Positions 9,263-17,401 of a stretch of DNA of 64,000 nt are shown here, one piece after another. The position numbers and the translations under genes are program-made. The stretch comes from UKL13-2 sp040006575. Lineage in GTDB: Bacteria; Pseudomonadota; Gammaproteobacteria; Burkholderiales; Usitatibacteraceae. The stretch covers positions 1 to 64,000 of the forward strand of contig JBDTWS010000002.1 of assembly GCA_040006575.1 (NCBI GenBank), given 5' to 3'. Below the pieces are notes generated by a model. The model did not search any database. It was not told the DNA's origin and was given only the letters and a program-made list of their open reading frames with translations. Every line of letters begins with the position of its first letter. The first letter of the stretch is position 1.

Positions 9263-9754
9263 TTGAAGAAGCGCGTAAACAGTGCGTCTTGGCATCGCCG
9301 CCCAGCACGGGCGGGAATTTCTGCGCGCGTGCGTGGCGCGCACGGATTCTCGTTGCTGGAAGTGCTGGTGGCGTTCACGCTTTTTTCCGTCGCGCTGGGT
9401 GTGCTGATGCAAATATTTTCCCGCGGCGTAAATGGCGCGTCGATCGCAGACCATTACGCGAAGGCAACCATGTACGCGGAATCCAAACTCGCTGCGGTGG
9501 GTCTGGAAGAAGTAATCAAGGAAGGTACAACAAGCGGAAAGTTCGATGACGAAACTTATGCCTGGCAGGTGACGGTCAAGGCGTACACCGACCCCGCTCC
9601 GCGTGACCAGCTGGCGCTGGATTTTGAGAAACAGTATTACGCACAGTTGTACGAGATCGAAGCGAAGGTCACGTTCGCCACTGATGACAGGAAAGAACGT
9701 GTCGTAAGTTTGTCCACGCTGCAGTTCGGGCCGCGAAGCAGTAATCCATCATGA
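9263..9754 (+). CDS. gspI: Minor pseudopilin GspI
   Basis: A 163-residue pseudopilin that nucleates the pseudopilus tip with GspJ and GspK. The start is a TTG at 9263, supported by GGAGG eight bases upstream. This gives an unusually long basic leader of roughly 29 residues before the cleavage site in AHG/FSLLEVLVAFTLF. Glu+5 is present. The stop overlaps the gspJ start as ATGA. An internal start closer to the cleavage site cannot be excluded. Confidence 0.9.
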   Translation: MKKRVNSASWHRRPARAGISARVRGAHGFSLLEVLVAFTLFSVALGVLMQIFSRGVNGASIADHYAKATMYAESKLAAVGLEEVIKEGTTSGKFDDETYAWQVTVKAYTDPAPRDQLALDFEKQYYAQLYEIEAKVTFATDDRKERVVSLSTLQFGPRSSNPS

Positions 9755-10467
9755 AGAACCTGTTCCGCGTCCGTCGCGATCATTGCGTTCAAGGATTTAC
9801 GCTGCTGGAACTGCTGGTCGGGCTGACGCTGCTGGGCGTCTTGCTGATCCTGATTTATTCCGCACTCAATGTCGGCTTGCGCGCGTGGGACACGGGAGAG
9901 CATCGTGCCGGTGAGGCGAGTCACCAGCGCATCGTGCAGAGTTTTTTGAGGCGCGAGCTGGGACAGGTTTTTCCGGTTCGCTGGCGCGGAATCGCGGAAT
10001 CGAAAATCGCCTTTGAGGGCGCAAAAAGTGAAATCAAATTTGTTACTGCATTGAATCTCGGGGCTTCAATCAAGGAGGGCGGCCTGCAGTGGGGCCATCT
10101 GTATGTGGCTGACGATCCCGAGCAAGGTCCCGATGGCAAAAGGCGGCAGTCACTGTTCCTGAAGCGGGAGGTGTTTGATCTTCAGGCAAAGGACTGGGGC
10201 GGGCTGGATGAAGCAAAACCGACGCGCCTGATCGCCGGTGTGAAGGAAATTGAAATCTCGTATTTTGGTTCGGAAAACGACAACACCGATCCGAAGTGGG
10301 CAAGCGAATGGGCGTTTCCACTTCGCGTGCCGACGCTTATCAAATTCGTTGTAAAGACCGACACGGGTCGGGAAGTCCCCGACCTGGTAGTGGCGCTGAA
10401 GCTGGGTGAAGAGGCCGGCTGCTATGACAATGCTTTCCAGCGCCAGTGCGCCCCGCGGAGAGCGTGA
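9751..10467 (+). CDS. gspJ: Minor pseudopilin GspJ
   Basis: A 238-residue pseudopilin with cleavage site CVQG/FTLLELLVGLTLLGVLL and Glu+5. The long periplasmic part and the C-terminal FPLRVPTLIKFVVKTD segment fit GspJ. It is translationally coupled at both ends: ATGA with gspI and TGATG with gspK. Confidence 0.9.
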   Translation: MKNLFRVRRDHCVQGFTLLELLVGLTLLGVLLILIYSALNVGLRAWDTGEHRAGEASHQRIVQSFLRRELGQVFPVRWRGIAESKIAFEGAKSEIKFVTALNLGASIKEGGLQWGHLYVADDPEQGPDGKRRQSLFLKREVFDLQAKDWGGLDEAKPTRLIAGVKEIEISYFGSENDNTDPKWASEWAFPLRVPTLIKFVVKTDTGREVPDLVVALKLGEEAGCYDNAFQRQCAPRRA

Positions 10468-11474
10468 TGTCGATTTCACTGCGCCCACGCCCGCGAATGC
10501 TGCACATTGCCAAACGCCAGTCGGGCATCGCATTGATCATTGTGCTGTGGATCATGACGCTGCTGATGTTGATCGCATCTTCATTCATACAGTCCATGCG
10601 CACGGAAATTAATATTGTCGGCAACTCGGTCACGCGGGCGAAGCTGGAAGCGGTGGCCAATGCCGGCGTCCAACGCGCCATTCTTGAAATGGTGAAACCG
10701 CCGCAAATGACCGACCGCTGGAATGTTTATGGCGTGCCGCAGGAATGGAACTTCCAGGGCCAAACGGTGAAAGTCAGCATGCTGGATGAATCGGGCAAGA
10801 TCGATATCAATGTCGGCAACGAAGGGTTGCTGCGCGGCTTGTTTCGTTCGCAAGGTCTATCTGAAGAGGAGGCGGCCGCATTGATGGATGCGATCCTCGA
10901 CTGGCGCGACCTGGATACAATCAAACGCCTGCATGGCGCCGAGGAAGAGGAATACAAGGCCGCCGGCCTCACGTACAAGCCGGCGAACGCAGCCTTCCAG
11001 TCGATCGAGGAACTGCGCCTGGTCCTGGGAATGACGCCGGCACTTTTTCAGCGCATTGCGCCACTGATAACAATTTATTCCCGCCAGCCTGGCATCAATT
11101 CCCAGATAGCCTCCCGTGAAGTGCTGCGGGCGATTCCAGGCGTTTTGGAAGAGCAGATCGATGAATACATCAAGCAACGTGAGCTGGCCCGTGCCAGCAA
11201 ACTTCCTGTTCCCGCGTTCGGGCCTGCAGCGCTGTTACCCAGTTTCGGGAACGGTGTCATGAATGTAAGGGTCGAAGCCAGCAGCGAAGATGGAACGACA
11301 TTCGTTCGGGAAGCGGTAGTGCTGCGCTTGCCCTTTCCCAAGCGTTCCTATACCTTCCTGCGCTGGCAGGAAGGCGCTCCCCTCGATAACTCAATCATCC
11401 CCTCTACCGCTATCCCGCCGGCAACGGCGTCCGGGATTGGCAAGGTTGCTGTCAATGACGGCAAGAGCCGGTAA
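10467..11474 (+). CDS. gspK: Minor pseudopilin GspK
   Basis: A 335-residue pseudopilin at the tip of the T2SS pseudopilus. After a basic leader ending KRQSG comes IALIIVLWIMTLLMLIASSF. The lack of Glu at +5 is normal for GspK. An alpha-helical insert with SEEEAAALMDAILDWRDLD and the ERL-like AFQSIEELRLVLGMTP segment near residue 190 are standard GspK features. The ATG at 10467 in the TGATG overlap with gspJ is preferred to a GTG at 10446. Confidence 0.92.
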   Translation: MSISLRPRPRMLHIAKRQSGIALIIVLWIMTLLMLIASSFIQSMRTEINIVGNSVTRAKLEAVANAGVQRAILEMVKPPQMTDRWNVYGVPQEWNFQGQTVKVSMLDESGKIDINVGNEGLLRGLFRSQGLSEEEAAALMDAILDWRDLDTIKRLHGAEEEEYKAAGLTYKPANAAFQSIEELRLVLGMTPALFQRIAPLITIYSRQPGINSQIASREVLRAIPGVLEEQIDEYIKQRELARASKLPVPAFGPAALLPSFGNGVMNVRVEASSEDGTTFVREAVVLRLPFPKRSYTFLRWQEGAPLDNSIIPSTAIPPATASGIGKVAVNDGKSR

Positions 11475-11492
11475 TCCCGCAGCCCATTTCCT

Positions 11493-12905
11493 ATGAACGA
11501 TTCCATGACAGCAAGCAGTACCGTCGTCCCCGCGCCACGCACCGCACGGCTCAATGAATTCTGGCGCTGGTGGACGGGAGAATTGCGCGCACTGGTGCCC
11601 TCGCGCGTAGTTGGCTGGGTGGTCGGCGAAGTCGCTGTGACCGACGTCGTCGTCGACGATGTGTCGATCAGGCTACTTGGCGTGGAATCCGGCAAGCCCA
11701 GGGTATTTGCCGAGGTGCCGATTGCAGAAATCGCGGCGCATCCACGCTTTCGTGAAATGCGCGCGAAGGGAAATGACCACGTCAGGGTAATTCTTTCGAG
11801 CGGGCAGGTATTGCTCAAGACCATTACGCTGCCGGCGGCGATTGAAGAGAATCTGCGCGAGGTTATGGGCTTTGAACTGGACAAGCACACGCCGTTTACG
11901 GCAAGCCAAGCCTATTACGACGTGAAATTACTGCGCCGGGACGCCCAACGTGAATCGATCGATGTGATTCTCGCTGCGGCGGCACGCGCAACGGTTGATC
12001 CATTGCTGGTCACGCTTCGCCAGGCAGGTTTGTCGGTGGATGCGATTACCGTGGCCGATATTGACGCTGGCGGTCAATCAATGGAGTTGTTGCCCGCATC
12101 GGAAAAGCCCGCGCGAAAATGGGGTCAGTTGCTAAAGCTCAATCTGGCGTTGCTGGGGTTGGCGGTGGCGCTCGGTTTGCTGGCCCTGTTGCTGCCAATC
12201 TGGCAAAAACGCGAACAAGTCATCGAGCTCAGTCCGCTGGTCGGCAAGGCCAGTGCCGAGTTTGAGATCAACCAGCGTGTGTTTGACGAGTACACGAAGC
12301 TGGCCAACGAATACAACTACATCACGGGCAAGAAAGAAAGCCAACATCCGTCGCTGGCGATCCTTGAAGAACTGACCAGGATTTCGCCCGATACGACCTT
12401 CGTGCAATCGCTGGAAATGAAGAGCAGTCCCAAGACGCGCGAGATTACGCTGACCGGTGAGGCGCAAGCGGCTTCGCGGGTGATCGAAGTTCTGGAACAA
12501 TCGCCGATGTTTCAGAACGCTTCGCAGAAATCCCCTACGCGCCGCGGCAGCCTTGGCACCAACGAATGGTTCAACATAGCAACCGAACTGAAACCCAAGG
12601 CTTTGCCGGCCGCTGTCGTACAGGATGGGAAAATCCCGGAAGTCGTTCCTCCTGCGCCCGCTTTAGTAGCGCCGCCGGTGTCCGTACCCGCGCCCATTCC
12701 TGTACAAACGCCAGCGCTTCCCGTCGCACCGCAAACCATGCCCGGAAAAATGGCGCCGGCCAACGCAGCGTCGCCAGTGGGCGCACTTGACAAGCCCCAG
12801 CAACCCGCTCCGCAACCTACAGCCACGGTCACCGTACCTGCGCCCAAGCCAGCACCTGTCGACGTGCCGCCAAAAGCCGCATCCACGCCGGGGAAACAGC
12901 CATGA
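11493..12905 (+). CDS. gspL: Type II secretion protein GspL
   Basis: A 470-residue bitopic inner-membrane protein. The N-terminal actin-like cytoplasmic domain (about residues 35-200) recruits GspE. One membrane helix LNLALLGLAVALGLLALLL lies near residues 214-232. A PilN-like ferredoxin-fold periplasmic domain follows (to about 370), with the LEELTRISPDTTFVQSLEM segment. An unusual Pro/Ala/Val-rich tail of about 95 residues ends the protein and probably extends into the periplasm. The stop overlaps gspM by ATGA. Confidence 0.9.
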   Translation: MNDSMTASSTVVPAPRTARLNEFWRWWTGELRALVPSRVVGWVVGEVAVTDVVVDDVSIRLLGVESGKPRVFAEVPIAEIAAHPRFREMRAKGNDHVRVILSSGQVLLKTITLPAAIEENLREVMGFELDKHTPFTASQAYYDVKLLRRDAQRESIDVILAAAARATVDPLLVTLRQAGLSVDAITVADIDAGGQSMELLPASEKPARKWGQLLKLNLALLGLAVALGLLALLLPIWQKREQVIELSPLVGKASAEFEINQRVFDEYTKLANEYNYITGKKESQHPSLAILEELTRISPDTTFVQSLEMKSSPKTREITLTGEAQAASRVIEVLEQSPMFQNASQKSPTRRGSLGTNEWFNIATELKPKALPAAVVQDGKIPEVVPPAPALVAPPVSVPAPIPVQTPALPVAPQTMPGKMAPANAASPVGALDKPQQPAPQPTATVTVPAPKPAPVDVPPKAASTPGKQP

Positions 12906-13564
12906 CCAAGACGAGCACCCGGTCGTGGATCCCCAATAACCCGCGCGATCGCCGGATCATGGCGGTGACAATTTTGGCGCTGGTTGTTGCGCTGATTGTT
13001 GCCGCGATCGTCGTCCCCGTCGTGATGCTGAATCGCCACTACGATCAAAACATTGCCAGGATGACCCGGCAATGGAAAAACCAATCCGCGTTCAATGAGT
13101 TGCGCCCGCAAGTCACGCGCGCACTGGATCAGCTCAAATCCAGGGATGTACGAAAACTCTTTCTGAAGGGCACCACCGTTGCATTGGGCTCCGCTGAATT
13201 GCAGGATCATGTTGCGCAGGTGATCGAAGGAAATGGTGGCCGGCTCATCGCGCGCAACGTGAGTCCCCACAAGGATGACGGCCCATATCGCTTGGTCTCA
13301 GCGAATTTTGCCTTCAACATCAGCAATGTGAATCTGCGCCGGATGATGCATGCCCTTGAGACGAGGGAACCCTATTTGTTCAATGACAATCTGATGATCC
13401 GCTCACAGATAGCCCCGGGCTATCGGTTGCCTGTCGGTGCTGTCGAACCTGATTTGTATGTGTCGATGGACGTATCAAGCGTTGCATATGTCGGCTCAGA
13501 GTCAGCGCCCGCGACGGCCGGTGTACCGGCGTCAGCAAAGCCGGTAGCAGGTGGAAAATCATGA
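12902..13564 (+). CDS. gspM: Type II secretion protein GspM (subtype b)
   Basis: A 220-residue inner-membrane protein with one N-terminal helix (about residues 21-45, IMAVTILALVVALIVAAIVV) and a periplasmic ferredoxin-like domain. The KSRDVRKLFLKGTTVALGSAELQ segment is typical of the T2SSM_b/XpsM group. It would pair with GspL. ATGA overlaps occur on both sides, with gspL and with the next gene. Confidence 0.85.
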   Translation: MTKTSTRSWIPNNPRDRRIMAVTILALVVALIVAAIVVPVVMLNRHYDQNIARMTRQWKNQSAFNELRPQVTRALDQLKSRDVRKLFLKGTTVALGSAELQDHVAQVIEGNGGRLIARNVSPHKDDGPYRLVSANFAFNISNVNLRRMMHALETREPYLFNDNLMIRSQIAPGYRLPVGAVEPDLYVSMDVSSVAYVGSESAPATAGVPASAKPVAGGKS

Positions 13565-14349
13565 AGATGACCCCGCGCGTTTTTTGGCAACGTCACGGCT
13601 TGACCGCATTATTGATTTTGATTTCCCTTGGATGCCTAGCTGCTCTCGGACTTGAGACGGGATGGGGGCGGTCGTTGCGAACAACCTTGCCCGTTGCCAA
13701 CAATTCATCGCGTGCAGGAGAAATTGTCCCGACATTGCCGCCGTTTTCATTGCAACCGCTGGAAGTCGCCTTCAAGGAAACGGGTGAACGCCCACTGTTT
13801 ACGCCGACACGCCGTCCCCAGGCGCTGGCCGCAGCGACCGTTCCCACCATGAAAAAAGGCCAATTCAAATTGAGCGGTACGTCGGTCAGCGGTGAACTCA
13901 CCGTGGCATTCCTCGTCGAACTTTCGTCGGGCAAGACCGTGCGCGTAACGAAGGGCAAGGAAATAAATGGCATTACGCTCGATACCGTCGAAGGTAATCG
14001 CGTAGTCCTGAAGCAGGGCGATGAGACCGAGGAACTGGTGCTGCGTACCGCCGCATCTCCTCCAGTAAGAACACCTCCACCTGCCCCGCCTGGTCCCGTT
14101 CCGGCATTTTCACCTGTGCCGGGACAACCGGGCATGCAACGGCCGCCCCCCGTTGCCAGCGTAGTTCCCGTGCCACCAGGTGTGATGCCGCCTGCACCGA
14201 CAGTGCCAAATCCGGGCTCGTCCCAGTTGCCAGGATTTGTCATGCCTTCCGCTGCGGCAGGTCAAGCACCAGGTGCGGCGCCGACTGTGGATCCGGCAAA
14301 CGCCGCGCAGCAACGACGCAGGAGAATCCAGGCTCAACCGCAACAGTGA
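13561..14349 (+). CDS. gspN: Type II secretion protein GspN/XpsN-like (GspC-type HR domain)
   Basis: A 262-residue protein with an N-terminal membrane helix (about 12-32). The GERPLFTPTRRP motif near residue 78 marks a GspC/PilP-like homology region, and FKLSGTSVSGELTVAFL (about 100-116) is its beta barrel. The last 90 residues are Pro-rich. In the xps gene order this position holds xpsN, which connects the inner-membrane platform to the secretin. No separate gspC is present in the operon, so this protein probably supplies the GspC role (inference). Confidence 0.8.
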   Translation: MKMTPRVFWQRHGLTALLILISLGCLAALGLETGWGRSLRTTLPVANNSSRAGEIVPTLPPFSLQPLEVAFKETGERPLFTPTRRPQALAAATVPTMKKGQFKLSGTSVSGELTVAFLVELSSGKTVRVTKGKEINGITLDTVEGNRVVLKQGDETEELVLRTAASPPVRTPPPAPPGPVPAFSPVPGQPGMQRPPPVASVVPVPPGVMPPAPTVPNPGSSQLPGFVMPSAAAGQAPGAAPTVDPANAAQQRRRRIQAQPQQ

Positions 14350-14465
14350 TCCCGATAGTCGATGACTGATTGCATGAAGTGAAAGACAGAATCGCGGCCG
14401 CGTTTTAGGTTGGCAGAAGTCCACTTTATGAAATGAATGCAGTGAAACTTTTTTGAATTGAAAAC

Positions 14466-16661
14466 ATGATGCCTATCCAGACCAAACTAATTTCCGCCAT
14501 GCTAGTGACGGTGGCCGCGCTCAGTGCGTGCTCAACTTTGCCAGGCGGGGGGGAACAACAGCCGCTTCCCGCACCGGGAACCGGGACGACTGCGGCAGGA
14601 CGCATCCTAGCGGGACCTGTGCCGCCATTCCCGCAGCAGTCCCAGGTCGTGCAGCCGAAAGATGCACCCACCCCAAAAACAGGTGATGCTTTTGTTGTTC
14701 AGGGCTCTGGCAATTTCGTCAAGACGACTCCCACCGCGCCAGTACTTCCATCGGGTCCGGAGGAATTCAGCCTGAATTTTGAAGCGACCGATATTCGCGC
14801 CATCGTCCAATCGATCATGGGCGATTATTTGCGCGAAGCATTCACTATTCATCCCCTAACTACCGGAACCGGCACCATCCGGTTGTCGAAGCCGGTCTCA
14901 CGAAAAGACCTTATTCCAATACTTGAAATGATGCTTCGCCAGAACGGCCAGATCATGGTGCGGGAAGAAGGGCTCTATAAAATCATGCCGGCGACGTTGG
15001 GAACGCGCGGCTCAGTAACGCCACAGGTCGGTACAACGGCGGCGCCGTTGCCGGCGGGATTTTCAGTGCAAATCGTACAGCTCAAATTTGTTGGCGCGTT
15101 GGACATGCAACGAATCCTCGCGCCGTATGTAACTGATCCGGCAGCGTCGGTGCAGATCGATCCAATAAGAAACCTGGTTATCGTTTCCGGCACGCAGCGC
15201 GAGCTTAGGCATTTGTTCGACATCATTGATTTGTTCGATGTTGACTTCCTGTCAGGTTATTCGGTTGGGCTCTTCCAGATGTCCACGGATGTGAAAGCGC
15301 TTAGTGCCGACCTGGACAAGATTTTTGGAACCGCCGCGCAAAGTCCGCTTGCCGGAATTGTCCGCATTATTCCGATTGAGCGCATGAATGGACTGTTGGT
15401 TGTGACCACGCAACCTAAATACCTGGAAGAGGCGAAGAAGTGGATTGAACGCCTTGACCGCGCCGGGGGAGTCTCCGGGGGGATGCGGCTGAATGTCTAC
15501 GCTGTCCAGCATGGGAAGGCAGAGAAGTTGGCACAGTTGCTGAGTGAAATTTATGGCAAGCAGCAGTCTTCTACCGGGCCGACGTTGGCGCCGGGTCAGC
15601 GTCCGGCGCAGATCGGTACGACCCCGGGCACACCGTTGCCCGGCCAGAACGCCGTATCGCCGGCGCAGTCCGCTATACAGGCCCTGGTGGCGTTTGCAGG
15701 CAGCGGCGGCGCGGTTTCAAAGGACGTCCGCATCATTGCGGACAATGACAATAATGCCCTCTTGATACTGGCATCGCCGTCCGACTACGAGACGATACAA
15801 AATGCACTGCGCCAGTTGGACGTACCGCGACGCCAGGTTTCTGTTGAGGTACTTGTTGCTGAAGTTGTGTTGGATGATTCGCTGAAATTCGGTATCGAAT
15901 GGTTCGTCAATGCGAGGAACAACACGGTGGGCGCGATGCGCAGCAGCATAAACGCGTTGCCTACGTTGCCCGGCCTGGCTACAACGGGAGGTGTCGCTGT
16001 TACAGATCCACGGGCACTCATCGCGCCGTCGTCCGGTTTGCAACTGATCAATCTAGGTCCCGGTGGTGACATTCGTGCCGTGCTGCAAGCGCTTGGCACG
16101 GACGGCCGCTCGAAAGTAATTTCCACGCCCAGGGTAATGGTGCTCGATAACGAAAAGGCGACGATCAATGTGGGCGACCAGATATCGGTCGACACGGGCT
16201 CATCTACAGGAACCGGCACTGGCGGAAACGTCGTCACAACGCGTCAATACCTTAGTACCGGGATTATCCTCACCGTGACACCTCGAATCAACGCAGGTGG
16301 CCGCGTGACACTGGATGTGAATCAGGAAGTCAGCAGCCCGATCGGCGATGGCACGAATCCAAACATTGCTACCCGCAAAGCGCAGACTGTCGTAACTGTC
16401 AGCTCGGGTGAGACTATGGTTTTGGCTGGGCTAATAAGGGATGTCAACAATACCGTTTCGTCCGGCTTGCCGTTGCTATCCAAAATTCCTATCGTCGGCG
16501 CATTGTTCGGTTCACAAAGCTTGATCAAGCAGCGCACGGAGCTTGTCTTGCTGATCACACCAACAGTGGTAACCAGCCCTGAGGACTCGCGCGCGGTGAC
16601 CGAAGAAATCCGGAAGAAGCTACCTTCACTCCAAGAGTTCCTGCCAAAACCCACAAAGTGA
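14466..16661 (+). CDS. gspD: Type II secretion outer-membrane secretin GspD (lipoprotein)
   Basis: A 731-residue secretin forming the outer-membrane channel. The signal sequence ends in a lipobox (LSAC, Cys about residue 19), so it is predicted to be lipidated; many GspD proteins instead need a separate pilotin lipoprotein. The N0 domain is near residues 98-175 (FSLNFEATDIRAIVQSIM), followed by N1-N3. A Gly/Thr-rich insert lies in N3 at about 365-400. The secretin core carries VISTPRVMVLDNEKATINVG, SSGETMVLAGLIRD and LPLLSKIPIVGALF. It is the last gene of the operon. Confidence 0.95.
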   Translation: MMPIQTKLISAMLVTVAALSACSTLPGGGEQQPLPAPGTGTTAAGRILAGPVPPFPQQSQVVQPKDAPTPKTGDAFVVQGSGNFVKTTPTAPVLPSGPEEFSLNFEATDIRAIVQSIMGDYLREAFTIHPLTTGTGTIRLSKPVSRKDLIPILEMMLRQNGQIMVREEGLYKIMPATLGTRGSVTPQVGTTAAPLPAGFSVQIVQLKFVGALDMQRILAPYVTDPAASVQIDPIRNLVIVSGTQRELRHLFDIIDLFDVDFLSGYSVGLFQMSTDVKALSADLDKIFGTAAQSPLAGIVRIIPIERMNGLLVVTTQPKYLEEAKKWIERLDRAGGVSGGMRLNVYAVQHGKAEKLAQLLSEIYGKQQSSTGPTLAPGQRPAQIGTTPGTPLPGQNAVSPAQSAIQALVAFAGSGGAVSKDVRIIADNDNNALLILASPSDYETIQNALRQLDVPRRQVSVEVLVAEVVLDDSLKFGIEWFVNARNNTVGAMRSSINALPTLPGLATTGGVAVTDPRALIAPSSGLQLINLGPGGDIRAVLQALGTDGRSKVISTPRVMVLDNEKATINVGDQISVDTGSSTGTGTGGNVVTTRQYLSTGIILTVTPRINAGGRVTLDVNQEVSSPIGDGTNPNIATRKAQTVVTVSSGETMVLAGLIRDVNNTVSSGLPLLSKIPIVGALFGSQSLIKQRTELVLLITPTVVTSPEDSRAVTEEIRKKLPSLQEFLPKPTK

Positions 16662-16825
16662 TACCGTCGGTATCAATAATGGATAACAAATGTGGTGAAA
16701 ACGACACATACGCCGACTATCAAGTTTAAATTATTGACGCAAGAATAGGAATTCTCTACGCTTTGGATGTAAACTTTCAACTTAATGCTTTACATTAACT
16801 GCTTCTTGGAAGAATTGGATTTGTT

Positions 16826-17236
16826 GTGCAATTTGCTTTTGTAATTCGGACGTTGGTCTTTGTGATTCTGGTTGTCACAGCGGGGTGCGCTAACCAGGCG
16901 CCTTCAAGTTCAGCTGCAGCTCAGACGCCGGAACAACTCGTTGCTTCGCGGGCTCAAGCGCGCTGGGACGCACTAAGGGCCGCGCAGTTTGACAAGGCAT
17001 ACGCATTCGTTTCACCCACTACCCGTCAAACGCTTACGATGGAAATTTATCGCGGGAGACTGGGTGGCGCCAGCTGGCTGGGGGCGCAAGTGGTGAAAGC
17101 GGTTTGCGAGCCCGAAATTTGTGATGTGTCTATCAAGTTGGAGTATTACGTTTTGCCAAATTTGAAAGACACACAGGTAGTTGAGGAAAAATGGATTTTG
17201 GACGGCGGAAACTGGTGGTTCGTCTACCGGGGCTAG
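16826..17236 (+). CDS. Predicted NTF2-like lipoprotein
   Basis: A 136-residue exported protein starting at GTG. A hydrophobic leader ends in the lipobox VTAGC (Cys about residue 21), followed by a low-complexity Ser/Ala linker. The remaining 95 residues (ARWDALRAAQFDKAYAFVSP..., ending with EEKWILDGGNWWFVYRG) have the helix-then-curved-sheet pattern of small NTF2/SnoaL-like domains; this fold call is by eye. No catalytic motif is visible. It sits 164 bp after gspD and before the highly expressed secreted-protein gene, so it may belong with the secretion system. Confidence 0.65.
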   Translation: MQFAFVIRTLVFVILVVTAGCANQAPSSSAAAQTPEQLVASRAQARWDALRAAQFDKAYAFVSPTTRQTLTMEIYRGRLGGASWLGAQVVKAVCEPEICDVSIKLEYYVLPNLKDTQVVEEKWILDGGNWWFVYRG

Positions 17237-17310
17237 TCCTACAGGTGTTGGTAACAGTACGAAAATGCAGAAAGTAATACTAAAGTAGCAATAAAAAGAC
17301 ACCGAGCAAA

Positions 17311-17341
17311 TTGATTGAAAAACGGTGTTGGCTGGTATAAA
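17311..17341 (+). promoter_or_regulatory. Extended -10 promoter upstream of the 17402 gene
   Basis: An extended -10 TGGTATAAA (17333-17341) has two poorly spaced -35 candidates, TTGATT (17311-17316, 19 bp spacer) and TTGAAA (17315-17320, 15 bp spacer). It lies about 60 bp before the start codon at 17402. The region is AT-rich compared with its surroundings. Confidence 0.5.
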
Positions 17342-17360
17342 CTTGATTTGTTGTAGCTTC

Positions 17361-17376
17361 TAAAGTGATCACTTTA
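17361..17376. promoter_or_regulatory. Perfect 16-bp palindrome in the leader
   Basis: TAAAGTGATCACTTTA is an uninterrupted perfect palindrome between the predicted promoter and the ribosome-binding site of the 17402 gene. It starts about 20 bp after the -10 box, so it is a good candidate for a dimeric repressor operator in the transcribed leader. The regulator is not identifiable from the sequence. Confidence 0.5.
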
Positions 17377-17401
17377 TTCTCTAAAAGGAGTAACCTAAAA
17401 A

